Shown here one piece after another: positions 10,581-19,234 of a stretch of 64,000 nt of DNA. Below the pieces are notes generated by a model that worked only from the letters and a program-made list of their open reading frames with translations, was not told where the DNA came from and ran no database searches. Numbering within the stretch: position 1 is the first letter of the stretch; the number at the start of each line of letters is the position of its first letter. Position numbers and translations under genes: made by a program. The stretch is from Geodermatophilus saharensis (GTDB lineage Bacteria; Actinomycetota; Actinomycetes; Mycobacteriales; Geodermatophilaceae): contig NZ_FZOH01000002.1 of NCBI RefSeq assembly GCF_900188205.1, forward strand, positions 558,001 to 622,000, read 5' to 3'.

Positions 10581-12098
10581 TGCCCGCTCCCCGTCCGCGG
10601 CGGCACGGTCTCCCCATGGACGACACCCCTCCCCGGGTCCCGCCCGTCCCCGCTGCCGGTCCGTCCCCCCGCGACACCGGCTCCGGGCACGGCGTCCCGT
10701 GACCCGGGCCCCGCTGCACGGGGGCGACGGCTCCCGGCAGGTGGGCGCCGCCAGCGCCCGCCGGCTGGCTCCGGTGACGGCCGTCCTCGCGGTCGCGGTG
10801 GCCGCCGTGGCCGTCCTCGGGCCGCTCCCGGACCGCCGGCTCGAGGGCGCGGACGTCGTCGCCCTGGTCGCCGTCGCCCCGCTGACCCTGCTCGCCGCGG
10901 CGATGGTGCGCCGCTGCTCCCCGGCCGGGCCGCTGCTGGCCCTCGGCACCTCGCTGGGCGCCGGGTACCTGGCCGCCGAGCGGGTCCCCGGCCGCGCCGG
11001 CGTGCCCGGTGCCGACGGGGTCCACCTGCCGGTGTCCGTGGCGGTGCTCGTGCTCTGCGCCGCCGTGGCGGTCGGCTCGTGGCGGGCGGTGCCGCAGGCG
11101 ACCGCGGTCTTCGACCGGCCCAGCCGCCGCCTGATCGGCGTGCTGCTGCTCGCCGCCGGCACGTCCGTCGCCGGCCGGGACCCCGCCCTGCTGCTGCCCG
11201 CCGCGGCCACCGGCGTCGGCCTCCTGCGCGGGGCGCGGTGGGCCGGCCCGGCCGCGTTCGCCGTCTCCGGCTGCCTGGCACTCGTCGCCGCGGAGGCGAG
11301 CGCCACGACGTGGACCGCACCCCTGCCCGGTGCGGCGGGCCCGGCCGCCGGCGCGCTGACGGCGACGGTGCTCGGGGCGGTCGGCGCGTCGCCGGCGGTC
11401 CTGTGCTGGACCGCGGTCGTCCGGACCCGGCGCCAGGCCTGGGCGGCCCCCGTGCCGCGCCGCGAGGCGGCCGTGGCGATCCCGGTCCCGCGGGGCGCCG
11501 GGACGGGGGCCACCCGCGTCCCGGCGCCCCGCCGCGCCGGGGACCGGCCGTGACCGGCGACCGACCGGCGGGTGGGTCGGCGCTGCGGGCGCGCGGTGAC
11601 CAGTGCGGCCGCGATGGACCTCCCCCACTCCCGGGCGCCGTCCGGGTCGCGGGTGTCCCCCGCGGGCAGGAGCAGCAGTCCCGCGACGGCCCGCTCGACG
11701 GGGCCCGACCGGGCGCGGTCCAGCAGGCCGGGGAACACGCGGTGCTCGCGGGCCCGGGTCAGCGCCAGGACCTCCCCGACGTCGAGCAGTTCCTCCGGCG
11801 GGCGGGCGTGCTCGCCGAGCGGGCCGCTGGAGAACAGCCAGACCGGGCGGTCCCACAGGTCGATCGCGCAGCGCAGCACCGTGTCCCGCGCCGTCTCCAG
11901 CCAGTGCCCGTGGTAGACGGCGCTGCCGATCACGACCGCGTCGTGGCCGCGCACGTCGTCGACCTCGGTGACGGGGCGGACGTCGACGACGGCGCCGTCG
12001 CCGGGACCGCGGCGCAGGCCGTCGGCCACCGCCTCGGCGACCCCGACCGTGCCCCCGTGCCGGCTGGCCACCGCGACGAGGACCCGCTCGCCGCTCAC
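10572..12098 (-). CDS. Flavodoxin-domain protein with no stop near its domain end
   Basis: The first 180 or so codons from GTG 12098 encode a flavodoxin fold: VLVAVASRHGGTVGVAEAVA (FMN phosphate loop), DAVVIGSAVYHGHW, and PVWLFSSGPLGEHARPPEELLD. It is paralogous to the protein at 6261. After about codon 185 the frame continues without a stop to 10572, wholly antisense to the membrane gene 10699-11553, giving a low-complexity 330-residue tail. Either the protein really has a long antisense-encoded tail, or the stop is lost or missed. The GTG overlaps the upstream P-type ATPase stop (GTGA), so it is the third gene of the operon starting at 16239. Confidence 0.65.
   Translation of the reverse strand: MSGERVLVAVASRHGGTVGVAEAVADGLRRGPGDGAVVDVRPVTEVDDVRGHDAVVIGSAVYHGHWLETARDTVLRCAIDLWDRPVWLFSSGPLGEHARPPEELLDVGEVLALTRAREHRVFPGLLDRARSGPVERAVAGLLLLPAGDTRDPDGAREWGRSIAAALVTARPQRRPTRRSVAGHGRSPARRGAGTRVAPVPAPRGTGIATAASRRGTGAAQAWRRVRTTAVQHRTAGDAPTAPSTVAVSAPAAGPAAPGRGAVHVVALASAATSARQPETANAAGPAHRAPRRRPTPVAAAGSSRAGSRPATDVPAASSSTPIRRRLGRSKTAVACGTARHEPTATAAQSTSTATDTGRWTPSAPGTPARPGTRSAARYPAPSEVPRASSGPAGEQRRTIAAASRVSGATATRATTSAPSSRRSGSGPRTATAATATARTAVTGASRRALAAPTCREPSPPCSGARVTGRRARSRCRGGTDRQRGRAGPGEGCRPWGDRAAADGERAGP
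10616..10702 (+). CDS. Small Pro-rich ORF (28 aa), possible leader peptide
   Basis: ATG 10616 opens a 28-codon frame (MDDTPPRVPPVPAAGPSPRD and onwards) whose TGA overlaps the GTG of the downstream membrane gene. No Shine-Dalgarno precedes it, but a DevR-type box is centred 42.5 bp upstream, as at other likely leaderless starts here. It may serve only to couple translation into the membrane gene. The evidence is positional, not from homology. Confidence 0.4.
   Translation: MDDTPPRVPPVPAAGPSPRDTGSGHGVP
10699..11553 (+). CDS. Polytopic membrane protein of unknown function
   Basis: The 284-residue protein has about seven hydrophobic segments (roughly residues 20-45, 48-70, 72-92, 112-130, 142-158, 160-205 and 215-240) followed by an Arg/Ala/Pro-rich cytoplasmic tail. 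No family is recognised. Codons end almost only in G or C, so it is genuinely coding on this strand. It begins at a GTG overlapping the stop of the 28-codon ORF and lies behind the paired DevR-type boxes. A minus-strand flavodoxin frame runs through the whole gene without a stop. Confidence 0.7.
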   Translation: MTRAPLHGGDGSRQVGAASARRLAPVTAVLAVAVAAVAVLGPLPDRRLEGADVVALVAVAPLTLLAAAMVRRCSPAGPLLALGTSLGAGYLAAERVPGRAGVPGADGVHLPVSVAVLVLCAAVAVGSWRAVPQATAVFDRPSRRLIGVLLLAAGTSVAGRDPALLLPAAATGVGLLRGARWAGPAAFAVSGCLALVAAEASATTWTAPLPGAAGPAAGALTATVLGAVGASPAVLCWTAVVRTRRQAWAAPVPRREAAVAIPVPRGAGTGATRVPAPRRAGDRP

Positions 12099-14533
12099 CG
12101 CGCCTCCCGTGCGGCGGCCGGTCGCGACCGCCGCACTCCCGGCAGCCGGGCGACGAGCTCGACCAGCACCACGCCGACGACGCCCGGCACGGTGCCGGCC
12201 AGCACCACCGGCGGCGAGACGGCCAGCAGCAGGACGTCCTCCCGCAGCACCGGGACGGCGAGCACGGCGACGACCACCGCCGCCATCGCGGCCACCAGGG
12301 CCACCCGCCCCGCGGTCAGCGGCCGGGCCAGCACGAGCACCGTCCACAGCGCGGTGACCAGCACCGCGAGCAGCGCCGCCGTCCGCGCCGCGGGCACCCC
12401 GCCGGCGGGCTGCAGTCCCCGGGTCAGGGCGTACGCGGCGTAGGAGACCCCGCCGGTGACCACGCCCACGGGCACGGAGAAGGTCAGCACCCGGCGCAGG
12501 AAGCCCGGCCGGTAGCGGCGCCGGTTCGGGGCGAGCGCCAGCACGAAGCCGGGCACGCCGATGGTCACCGCGGAGACCAGGGTCAGCTGCACCGGCGCCA
12601 GCGGGTAGGCCACCAGCGTGGCCACGGTGACCAGCGACAGCACCAGGCTGTAGACGTTCTTGACCAGGAACAGGTTCGCCGCCCGCTCGATGTTCGCGAT
12701 GACCCGCCGGCCCTCGGCCACGGCGTGCGGCAGCGCGGCGAACCGGCCGTCGAGCAGCACCAGCTGGGCCACCGCGCGGGTCGCCGGGGAGCCGTTGCCC
12801 ATCGCGACGCCGACGTCGGCGTCCTTGAGCGCCAGGGCGTCGTTGACGCCGTCGCCGGTCATCGCCACCACGTGCCCGCGGCGCTGCAGCGCCCGCACGA
12901 CCGCCCGCTTCTGCTGCGGGGTCACCCGGCCCACGACCGACGCCGACTCCAGCACGCCGGCCAGCGCGTCGGGGTCCTCGGGCAGCGTCCGGGCGTCGAC
13001 GGCGTCGGCCGCGCCCGACACCCCGGGCAGGCCCACCGCGGCCGCGACGGCGCCGACGGTCCGCGGGTTGTCCCCGGAGAGCACCTTCAGCGCCACCCCC
13101 TGCTCGGTGAAGTAGCGCAGCACCTCGGCGGCGTCCTCGCGGACCCGTTCGGCGAGCAGCACGAGCGCCACGGGGACCAGCCCGGCGGGCAGCCGCGGGG
13201 TGCCCGCGTCCGCCGGCCACGGTGCGGCCGCGCAGGCCAGCAGCAGCACCCGGCGACCCTCCGCGGCCAGGGCGTCGGCGCGGTCGCGGGCCGCTGCGTC
13301 GGCCGGCCCGGCGGGGGCGGGCAGCACCAGCTCGGGCGCACCGAGCACCCACGTCGTGCCGGCGGCCGTGCGCACGGCCGACCACTTGCGCGCCGAGTCG
13401 AAGGGCACGGCGCCGGCCGCCTGCTCGCGGCCCGGGTCGGGGAAGGCCGCCGCCAGGGCGCGGGCGGTGGCGTTGCCCGCGTCGGCGGCGGCGAGCAGCG
13501 CGAGGGCCCGCTCGGCGCCGGGGTCCGCGCGCAGCCGCTCGAGCCGGTCGAAGGCGAGGTCGCCGTGGGTCAGCGTGCCGGTCTTGTCGAGGCAGACGAC
13601 GTCGACGCGGGCCAGCCCCTCGACGGCGGGCAGCTCCTGCACCAGCGTCCGCCGCCGGGCCAGGCCCGCGGCGCCGAGGAGGAACGCCAGCGTGGTGAGC
13701 AGGACCAGCCCCTCCGGGACCATCCCGACCAGCGCCCCGACGGTGCCGGTGACCGCGTCCCGCCAGCCGTCGTTCTCCGGGGACCGGAACTGGCTCCACA
13801 GCACCGCCGGGCCGACCACGAGCAGGCCCAGGGCGATCCAGCGCAGCAACCGGGTGGTCCCGGCGACCAGCTCCGAGTGCGTGCGGGTGAACACCTTCGC
13901 CTGCGCGGCCAGCCGGGCGGCGTAGCCGTCGTCGCCGACGGCGGTGGCCTGCACCCGGCCGCTGCCGGCCACCACGATCGAGCCGGACAGGACCGGGTCG
14001 CCGATCCCCTTGGCCACGGCGTCGGCCTCGCCGGTGAGCAGCGACTCGTCGACGGCGAGTCCCCGGGAGGCGCGCACCACGCCGTCGACGGGGACCTGGT
14101 CGCCGGCGCGCAGCACCAGCAGGTCGTCGAGGACCACCTCCGCGACCGGCACCTCGCGCTCGGCGCCGTCGCGCACCGGCCGGGCGCGCGGTGCCTGCAG
14201 GACCGCCAGCCGGTCGAGGGTCCGCTTGGCGCGCAGCTCCTGCACGATCCCGACGACGGCGTTGACCACGACCACCCCGCCGAAGAGCGCGTTCTGCCAG
14301 CGCCCGGCGAGGACCATGGTCACCCACAGCGCGGCGAGCAGGCCGTTGAAGAACGTGAGCACGTTGGCCCGCACGATCTGCCCGACGGTCCGGCTGGTCC
14401 GGGTCGTCACGGTGTTGACCCGACCGGCCGCCACCCGCTCGGCCACCTGGGCCGAGGTCAGGCCGCTCGCCGCCGTCGGGGAGGCGTCGGCCACGCGGGC
14501 GGGCGGGGCCGCGGGCGCCGGGCCGGCGGTCAC
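12095..14533 (-). CDS. Cation-transporting P-type ATPase, CtpE-like
   Basis: The 812-residue protein has an actuator domain with ESLLTGEAD (about residue 167), a membrane motif MVPEGL in M4, phosphorylation motif DKTGTLT (Asp316), hinge MTGDGVNDALALKDADVG and about ten membrane segments. The PEGL and short N-terminus match the CtpE-like P-type ATPases of actinobacteria (CtpE of mycobacteria is linked to calcium uptake); the ion here is not proven. The GTG start overlaps the stop of the kinase-type gene upstream, and its stop overlaps the flavodoxin start, so the three are translationally coupled. Confidence 0.9.
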   Translation of the reverse strand: MTAGPAPAAPPARVADASPTAASGLTSAQVAERVAAGRVNTVTTRTSRTVGQIVRANVLTFFNGLLAALWVTMVLAGRWQNALFGGVVVVNAVVGIVQELRAKRTLDRLAVLQAPRARPVRDGAEREVPVAEVVLDDLLVLRAGDQVPVDGVVRASRGLAVDESLLTGEADAVAKGIGDPVLSGSIVVAGSGRVQATAVGDDGYAARLAAQAKVFTRTHSELVAGTTRLLRWIALGLLVVGPAVLWSQFRSPENDGWRDAVTGTVGALVGMVPEGLVLLTTLAFLLGAAGLARRRTLVQELPAVEGLARVDVVCLDKTGTLTHGDLAFDRLERLRADPGAERALALLAAADAGNATARALAAAFPDPGREQAAGAVPFDSARKWSAVRTAAGTTWVLGAPELVLPAPAGPADAAARDRADALAAEGRRVLLLACAAAPWPADAGTPRLPAGLVPVALVLLAERVREDAAEVLRYFTEQGVALKVLSGDNPRTVGAVAAAVGLPGVSGAADAVDARTLPEDPDALAGVLESASVVGRVTPQQKRAVVRALQRRGHVVAMTGDGVNDALALKDADVGVAMGNGSPATRAVAQLVLLDGRFAALPHAVAEGRRVIANIERAANLFLVKNVYSLVLSLVTVATLVAYPLAPVQLTLVSAVTIGVPGFVLALAPNRRRYRPGFLRRVLTFSVPVGVVTGGVSYAAYALTRGLQPAGGVPAARTAALLAVLVTALWTVLVLARPLTAGRVALVAAMAAVVVAVLAVPVLREDVLLLAVSPPVVLAGTVPGVVGVVLVELVARLPGVRRSRPAAAREAR

Positions 14534-16239
14534 AGCAGGCCGCCGGCGCGCAGGTTGAGCACCACGAGCACCGCGGCGAGCACCGCCCCGCCGCCGGTGG
14601 CCACGGCCAGCAGCAGGCGCCGGGCGCTCCACCGCTGCACCCGGATCCGCGGGTGCGGCGGGAGCTGTTCGCGCAGCCGTCCGACCAGGTCCCGGCCGTC
14701 CTCGGCCAGCATCCTGCGCAGCTGGGTGGGGAGCGTGAGCGAGGAGGTCGTGGCCACCGCCTCGGCCAGCTCCGCGTCGGTGAACTGCCGCCGCGCCCGG
14801 TCGAGCACCCGGTCGGGCCCCGCGACGAGCGCACAGGTCAGCAGCGCGTTCCCCAGGTCGGCCGCCTGCCGCCACCGGCTGGGCCGCAGCTCCCCGAACG
14901 AGACGTCGACGAGGACCACGCGCTCGCCGTCCTGGACGAGCACGTTGGAGGGCTTGAGGTCGCGGTGCGCGGCACCGGCCGACCACAGCAGCCGGACCTG
15001 GCGCAGGAGGTCGTCGACGACGGCGTCGGCCGGCGCCGACCGCCGGATCTCGACCGTGCGGGGCACGAGCTCGGTGACCAGCAGGTACTCCCGGCCGGGC
15101 ACCACCTCGACGACGCCCATCGGCTCGGGCACCCGGACGCCGCCGTCGCGCAGCAGCCGCAGCATGTAGTCCTCGTGCTCGACCAGCCGGCGCACGGAGG
15201 CGAACGGCGCCTCGTCCTCCAGCCGGCCGAAGCGGAGCACCCGCAGCAGCTTGTACCAGCGGTCCGACCGCAGGTGGGTGGTCGAGTAGAGCTTGGCGAA
15301 CAGGGCGCCCGGCGGGCCGGAGGCCAGGACCAGCCGGCACGGCGTGGAGCCGGCCGAGCCGTCGAGCCGGTAGGGCTCGACGGCGAGGACGTCGACGCCG
15401 AGCTGCTCGAGCACCGCCGCGCGCACCCGGGCGGTGCGGGCCGCGTCGAGCGCCAGGTGGGCGGCCACGCGCCGGTGCCAGGCGACGGGGAAGGCGTCCT
15501 CGGGCGCGAGCACCGTGCACACCAGGGCCGCGGTCCCGACCCCGAGCGCGACGGCGGCGAGCGCGACCGAGGCGCCGTCGAGACCGAGGGAGACGCGGGG
15601 CACCACGGCGGTGGTCAGCAGGGCCGCCACGGCGACCCAGCCCCACCACCGGGCCCGGCCCGAGGGCGTCAGCACGTGCAGGGTCGCCACGGACACCGTG
15701 GCCAGGACCACGACGGGCCAGGCGGAGAGCTCGACGGCGGCCGGCGTCCCGGTGACCTCGGCGCGGACGGCGCGCACGAACACGCCCTCCCCGGCGGCCA
15801 GCTGGGCGATCCCGGCGACGACCGAGATCGTGCCCAGGTACACGAGCAGGTGCCGCCACCGCGCCGTCCACACCAGCACCAGGGCCGTGGGCACCCACAG
15901 GCAGCGGTAGCCGAGCACCGCGCCGATCCGCGCGAGCTCGGCCGCCCGGGGGTGCCGCTCCGCCGGGCCGGCCAGCTCGGCGACGGCCCGGTCGACCCCG
16001 AGCAGCCCGCCGGGCCGGTCGGCGAGCACGAGCAGCACGACGGCGGCGGCCACCACCGCCGTCCACCCCCAGACCGCGGGGGGCACACGCCGGGACAGCA
16101 GCCGGTCACGACCCGAGGGACGCCGCCGCGCCGTCCCCCCGGGCCAGGAGGGCCGTCGCGGCCGGACGGCTGGCGCCCGCGTGCGGGAGACCCCGGCGCG
16201 CTGCCCGCGCACGGGAGCGGCCGGTCCGGGAGCGGTCAC
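14530..16239 (-). CDS. Membrane protein with degenerate PAP2-like and kinase-like domains
   Basis: This 569-residue protein has a basic N-terminus, about six membrane segments (55-245), and a cytoplasmic kinase-like domain (about 290-540) of the RIO/APH/LPS-kinase type with HRDLKPSNVLV (Asp427) and VDVSFGE (Asp445). The membrane part keeps the spacing of PAP2 phosphatases (PRVSLGLDGASVALAAVALG against the usual R-V-x-x-G-x-H-x3-D) but lacks the catalytic His and Asp. It looks like a paralogue of the divergent gene at 16347 that lost phosphatase residues and the C-terminal membrane domain. Its substrate is unknown. It heads an operon with the ATPase and flavodoxin genes. Confidence 0.72.
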   Translation of the reverse strand: MTAPGPAAPVRGQRAGVSRTRAPAVRPRRPSWPGGTARRRPSGRDRLLSRRVPPAVWGWTAVVAAAVVLLVLADRPGGLLGVDRAVAELAGPAERHPRAAELARIGAVLGYRCLWVPTALVLVWTARWRHLLVYLGTISVVAGIAQLAAGEGVFVRAVRAEVTGTPAAVELSAWPVVVLATVSVATLHVLTPSGRARWWGWVAVAALLTTAVVPRVSLGLDGASVALAAVALGVGTAALVCTVLAPEDAFPVAWHRRVAAHLALDAARTARVRAAVLEQLGVDVLAVEPYRLDGSAGSTPCRLVLASGPPGALFAKLYSTTHLRSDRWYKLLRVLRFGRLEDEAPFASVRRLVEHEDYMLRLLRDGGVRVPEPMGVVEVVPGREYLLVTELVPRTVEIRRSAPADAVVDDLLRQVRLLWSAGAAHRDLKPSNVLVQDGERVVLVDVSFGELRPSRWRQAADLGNALLTCALVAGPDRVLDRARRQFTDAELAEAVATTSSLTLPTQLRRMLAEDGRDLVGRLREQLPPHPRIRVQRWSARRLLLAVATGGGAVLAAVLVVLNLRAGGLL

Positions 16240-16275
16240 CGGCCCAGACTGGGTCCTGGGACGGGTCCGCGTCCT

Positions 16276-16311
16276 GGGCCGGGCGGCACCGCGAGCAGGG
16301 TCGGAGGACCC
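16276..16311. promoter_or_regulatory. DevR/DosR-like palindromes in divergent promoter
   Basis: GGGTCGGAGGACCC (16298-16311) is a perfect palindrome with 5-bp arms and a 4-bp spacer, centred 42.5 bp before GTG 16347. A weaker GGGCCGGGCGGCAC (16276-16289) lies 22 bp to its left and 43.5 bp from the divergent GTG 16239. The arm GGGTC differs from the DosR form at one base. Confidence 0.5.
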
Positions 16312-16346
16312 TGCCCGGCGCCGTGGCCGGGCGCTGGACTGGCCCG

Positions 16347-18752
16347 GTGACCAGCCGCACCGTCCCTGGGGGACGGGCCTCGCACGCCGTCGCTCCCCCG
16401 GCCCCCGCCGGACGCCGGTCCCCCGAGCGGATGCCGGCCGACCTGGTGCGCGTGGCGCTCGGGCTCGTCGTCCTGGGGATCGGCGTCCTCATCGCCCAGC
16501 GGGGGCAGCTCCCGGTCCTCGAGCGGGACCTCTTCCGGCTGTTCAACGACCTGCCGGCCGGCATCCTGCCGGCCGTCTGGGTGGTCATGCAGCTGGGGAA
16601 CGTCCTCGCCGTCCCGGCGCTCGCGGTCGCGGCCGCCGTCGGGCGGCACTTCCGCGCGGCGCGCGACCTCCTCGTGTCGGGCCTGGCCGCCTACCTGGCC
16701 GCCGACCTGGTCAAGTCGCTGGTCGGCCGGGAGCGGCCCGCGGGCCTGCCGGTCGGCGCGGTGCTGCACGAGGGTCCGATCGGCGGCGCCGGCTTCGTCT
16801 CCGGGCACTCGGCGGTGGCCGCGGCCCTGGCCACGGCCGCCGCCCCGTACCTGACCCGGCGGGGCCGCCGGGTCGCCTGGGCGCTGGCCTGGTCGGTGGC
16901 GCTCGCCCGCGTGTACGTGGGCGCCCACCTGCCCCTCGACGTCGTGGGCGGCGTCGCCCTGGGCTGGGCGATCGGGTCGCTCGTGCACTGGGTGTTCGGG
17001 GTGCCGGCGCGGGAGGTGCCGCCCGGCCGCGTCGAGGCCCTGCTGCAGCGCTTCGGGCTGCCGGTCACCGGGGTGGTCGCCGCCCCGGTGCGGGCCCGCA
17101 GCTCGCAGCCGTTCCAGGCGGTCGACGCCGACGGCAACCGGCTGTACGTGAAGTACCTGGAGCCCGACCGGCACGAGCGGGACCGGCTGCACCGGCTGTG
17201 GCGGCTGTTCGTCGCCGGGGACGTGAAGGACGCCGACGCCCTGGCGCCGCTGGGCCACCAGGCCGAGCACGAGGCCGTCGCCGCCCTCACGGCCGAGCGG
17301 CGCGGGGTCCGGGTGCCGTCGGTGCTGCTGGCCCGGGGCGGCGAGGGGGACGCGGTCGTCGTGCAGCAGTACGTCGAGGGCCGGCCGCTGGACGAGCTGG
17401 GGCAGGCGGAGCGGGACCCCGGCCTGCTGCGCGCGGTCTGGGGCGAGGTGGCCCGGATGCACGCCGCGGGGGTGGCGCACCGCGACCTCGTGGCCTCCAG
17501 CGTGCTGGTCGACCCGGAGGGCCGGCCGTGGGTGGTCGACTTCGGCAACGCCCGCACCGGGGCCACCGACGACGAGAAGGCGGTCGACGTCGCCGAGCTG
17601 CTGGCCTCGCTGGCCGCCGCGCCCGACACCACCTGCGACCCCGGGGAGCTGACGGCCGCGGCGATCGAGGTCCTCGGGGAGCCGGCCGTCGCCGCGGCGC
17701 TGTCCTCCCTGACGCCGCTGGCGCTCTCCTCGGAGACCCGGCGGCGGCTGCGTGCCGACCCCTCGCGCCTGGCCGCCCTGCGCACCGCCGTCCACGCCCG
17801 GCTGGACCTGCCCGACCCCGGCCGCCCGGCGTTCCCGCCGGCGGGTCCGGCCGCCCGGACCCTCGTGCTCGCCGGCTGTGCCGTCGCCGTCGCGGGCCCG
17901 GTGCTGGCGGCCGGACCCGGCGCGACCGCGGGCAGCATCGGACCGCAGGGCTGGCGCTGGCTCGGCGCGGCATTGCTGCTCGCCGCCGCCACGGCGCTGG
18001 CCCGGGCCACCGCGGTCCGGTACGCCGCGGACCGGCGGGTGTCGGTCGGCCGGGCACTGGTCGTGACGCTGGTCGCCCGCAACGTGGGACTCGTGCACGG
18101 CCGGGACGGCGAGCGCCGGGCCCGCGCGCGACTGCTCGAGCGGGCCGGGCTGCTGCCGCCGGCCGCGCACGCGGCGACGAAGCGGACGGCGGTGGCCGGG
18201 CTGGTCGCGGCGGCCGCGGTGACGGTGGCCGCGGTCGCGCTCACCTTCGTGGAGGGCTCCACGCCCGACTGGCGCTCCCCCGCCGACGCCCTGCCCGCGG
18301 CGGCCGCCGGTCTGGCCGCGTGGCTGCTGGTGGGCGCCGGCCAGCTGTCGGCCCGCCGCTCCGGCGGCGGGCCCGACGCGCCGGCGCCGCCGGGCCCCGC
18401 GGCGTCGCGGCGCGACCTCGCGCCCCTGGTGTCCTGGGCGGTCCTGGCCGCCGCGCTGGAGGCCGCCGTCCTGGCCGCCGCGGTCCAGGCGACCGGTGGG
18501 GGGGTCCCGCTCCTCGCCCTGACCGGCTGCTACGCGGCTCTGCGCCTGGTGTGGATGGCGGTGCCGGCCTCCGGGCTGCCCGGGGTGCCCGAGGCCCTGC
18601 TTGTCCTGCTGCTCGTGGCGCTCGGGATCCCGGTGGCCGCCGCCTGCGCCGCCGTCCTCGTCACCCGGTCGCTCACCACCTGGGGACCGGCCGTGGTCGG
18701 CCTGCTGCTCGACCGGCGGGCCGGGCACCCGGACGGCCCGACCGGGTCCTGA
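16347..18752 (+). CDS. PAP2 phosphatase - kinase-like - polytopic membrane fusion
   Basis: The 801-residue protein has three parts. Residues 30-215 are a PAP2 phosphatase with K-x6-RP (Lys123, Arg130), SGH (His154) and R-x5-H-x3-D (Arg188, His194, Asp198), all intact. Residues 240-500 are a kinase-like domain with HRDLVASSVLV (Asp380) and VVDFGNA (Asp398). Residues 510-790 hold about eight membrane helices resembling flippase or lysylphosphatidylglycerol-synthase-type membrane domains. It probably acts on lipid-linked phosphates. The start is set at GTG 16347 because the palindrome at 16298 is exactly 42.5 bp upstream and no Shine-Dalgarno is present; the frame is open from 16323. It is divergent from the paralogue at 16239. 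Confidence 0.75.
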   Translation: MTSRTVPGGRASHAVAPPAPAGRRSPERMPADLVRVALGLVVLGIGVLIAQRGQLPVLERDLFRLFNDLPAGILPAVWVVMQLGNVLAVPALAVAAAVGRHFRAARDLLVSGLAAYLAADLVKSLVGRERPAGLPVGAVLHEGPIGGAGFVSGHSAVAAALATAAAPYLTRRGRRVAWALAWSVALARVYVGAHLPLDVVGGVALGWAIGSLVHWVFGVPAREVPPGRVEALLQRFGLPVTGVVAAPVRARSSQPFQAVDADGNRLYVKYLEPDRHERDRLHRLWRLFVAGDVKDADALAPLGHQAEHEAVAALTAERRGVRVPSVLLARGGEGDAVVVQQYVEGRPLDELGQAERDPGLLRAVWGEVARMHAAGVAHRDLVASSVLVDPEGRPWVVDFGNARTGATDDEKAVDVAELLASLAAAPDTTCDPGELTAAAIEVLGEPAVAAALSSLTPLALSSETRRRLRADPSRLAALRTAVHARLDLPDPGRPAFPPAGPAARTLVLAGCAVAVAGPVLAAGPGATAGSIGPQGWRWLGAALLLAAATALARATAVRYAADRRVSVGRALVVTLVARNVGLVHGRDGERRARARLLERAGLLPPAAHAATKRTAVAGLVAAAAVTVAAVALTFVEGSTPDWRSPADALPAAAAGLAAWLLVGAGQLSARRSGGGPDAPAPPGPAASRRDLAPLVSWAVLAAALEAAVLAAAVQATGGGVPLLALTGCYAALRLVWMAVPASGLPGVPEALLVLLLVALGIPVAAACAAVLVTRSLTTWGPAVVGLLLDRRAGHPDGPTGS

Positions 18753-18762
18753 CCCGGCCCGG

Positions 18763-18808
18763 CGGTCCCGTCGGCCCGCGGGCGCGAGGCCCCGGCCGGA
18801 CGGGACCG
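18763..18808. terminator. Hairpin terminator
   Basis: A 10-bp stem (CGGTCCCGTC with GACGGGACCG) and a 26-nt GC-rich loop begin 10 bp after the stop of the PAP2-kinase gene. Confidence 0.5.
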
Positions 18809-18850
18809 ACAGCCCGGGTGGCACCGCCCCGGATCCCGTGGACTCCTCCC

Positions 18851-19200
18851 GTGGTCATCGACACCGTGCCGGCCGGCTTCGCCTCCGGCGTCGGCGTCAA
18901 CGCGGCGGTGTTCTCCTCGTACGGCTTCTCCGCCGCGGCGACCACGCGGGCGGTGGCGCTCACCGGCGTCTGGACAACCTGGTCGAGCTGGGCACCCCCG
19001 CGGCGGCGCCGGCCGGCCTGGTGCTGGTGGCGGACGTACCGCCCGGGCTCGCGGTGGCCGCCGGGCTGGGCAGCGCCCTGCTGCTGCTCGCGGCTGCCGC
19101 CCTGGCCGGGCCGGTCACCCACCGGGCCGCCGCCGTGGCGTCGGGGTGCCGACGCGGCCGGCCGGCGCGCCGGCGTCGGGGGCGGCGGCCGCCGACGGGT
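18851..19200 (+). pseudogene. Remnant of a membrane protein gene, frame broken
   Basis: From 18851 one plus frame reads VVIDTVPAGFASGVGVNAAV and continues with small hydrophobic residues to about 18965. A second frame then reads LDNLVELGTPAAAPAGLVLV and on through a hydrophobic LLLLAAAALAG helix to about 19140. The two parts look like the end of a multi-spanning transporter joined by a frameshift. No start codon with a ribosome site is visible and no full family can be assigned. The call rests on coding-like composition over about 300 bp between the PAP2-kinase gene and the Usp gene. Confidence 0.35.
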
Positions 19201-19234
19201 ACCCGTCCTCCGGTCGCCGCCCCTGACGGGATCC

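Noticed and set aside
12725..15169. 814-codon plus frame opposite the P-type ATPase and kinase genes
   Set aside because: The translation is His/Gly/Arg-rich antisense noise, while the minus strand shows complete ATPase and kinase motifs.
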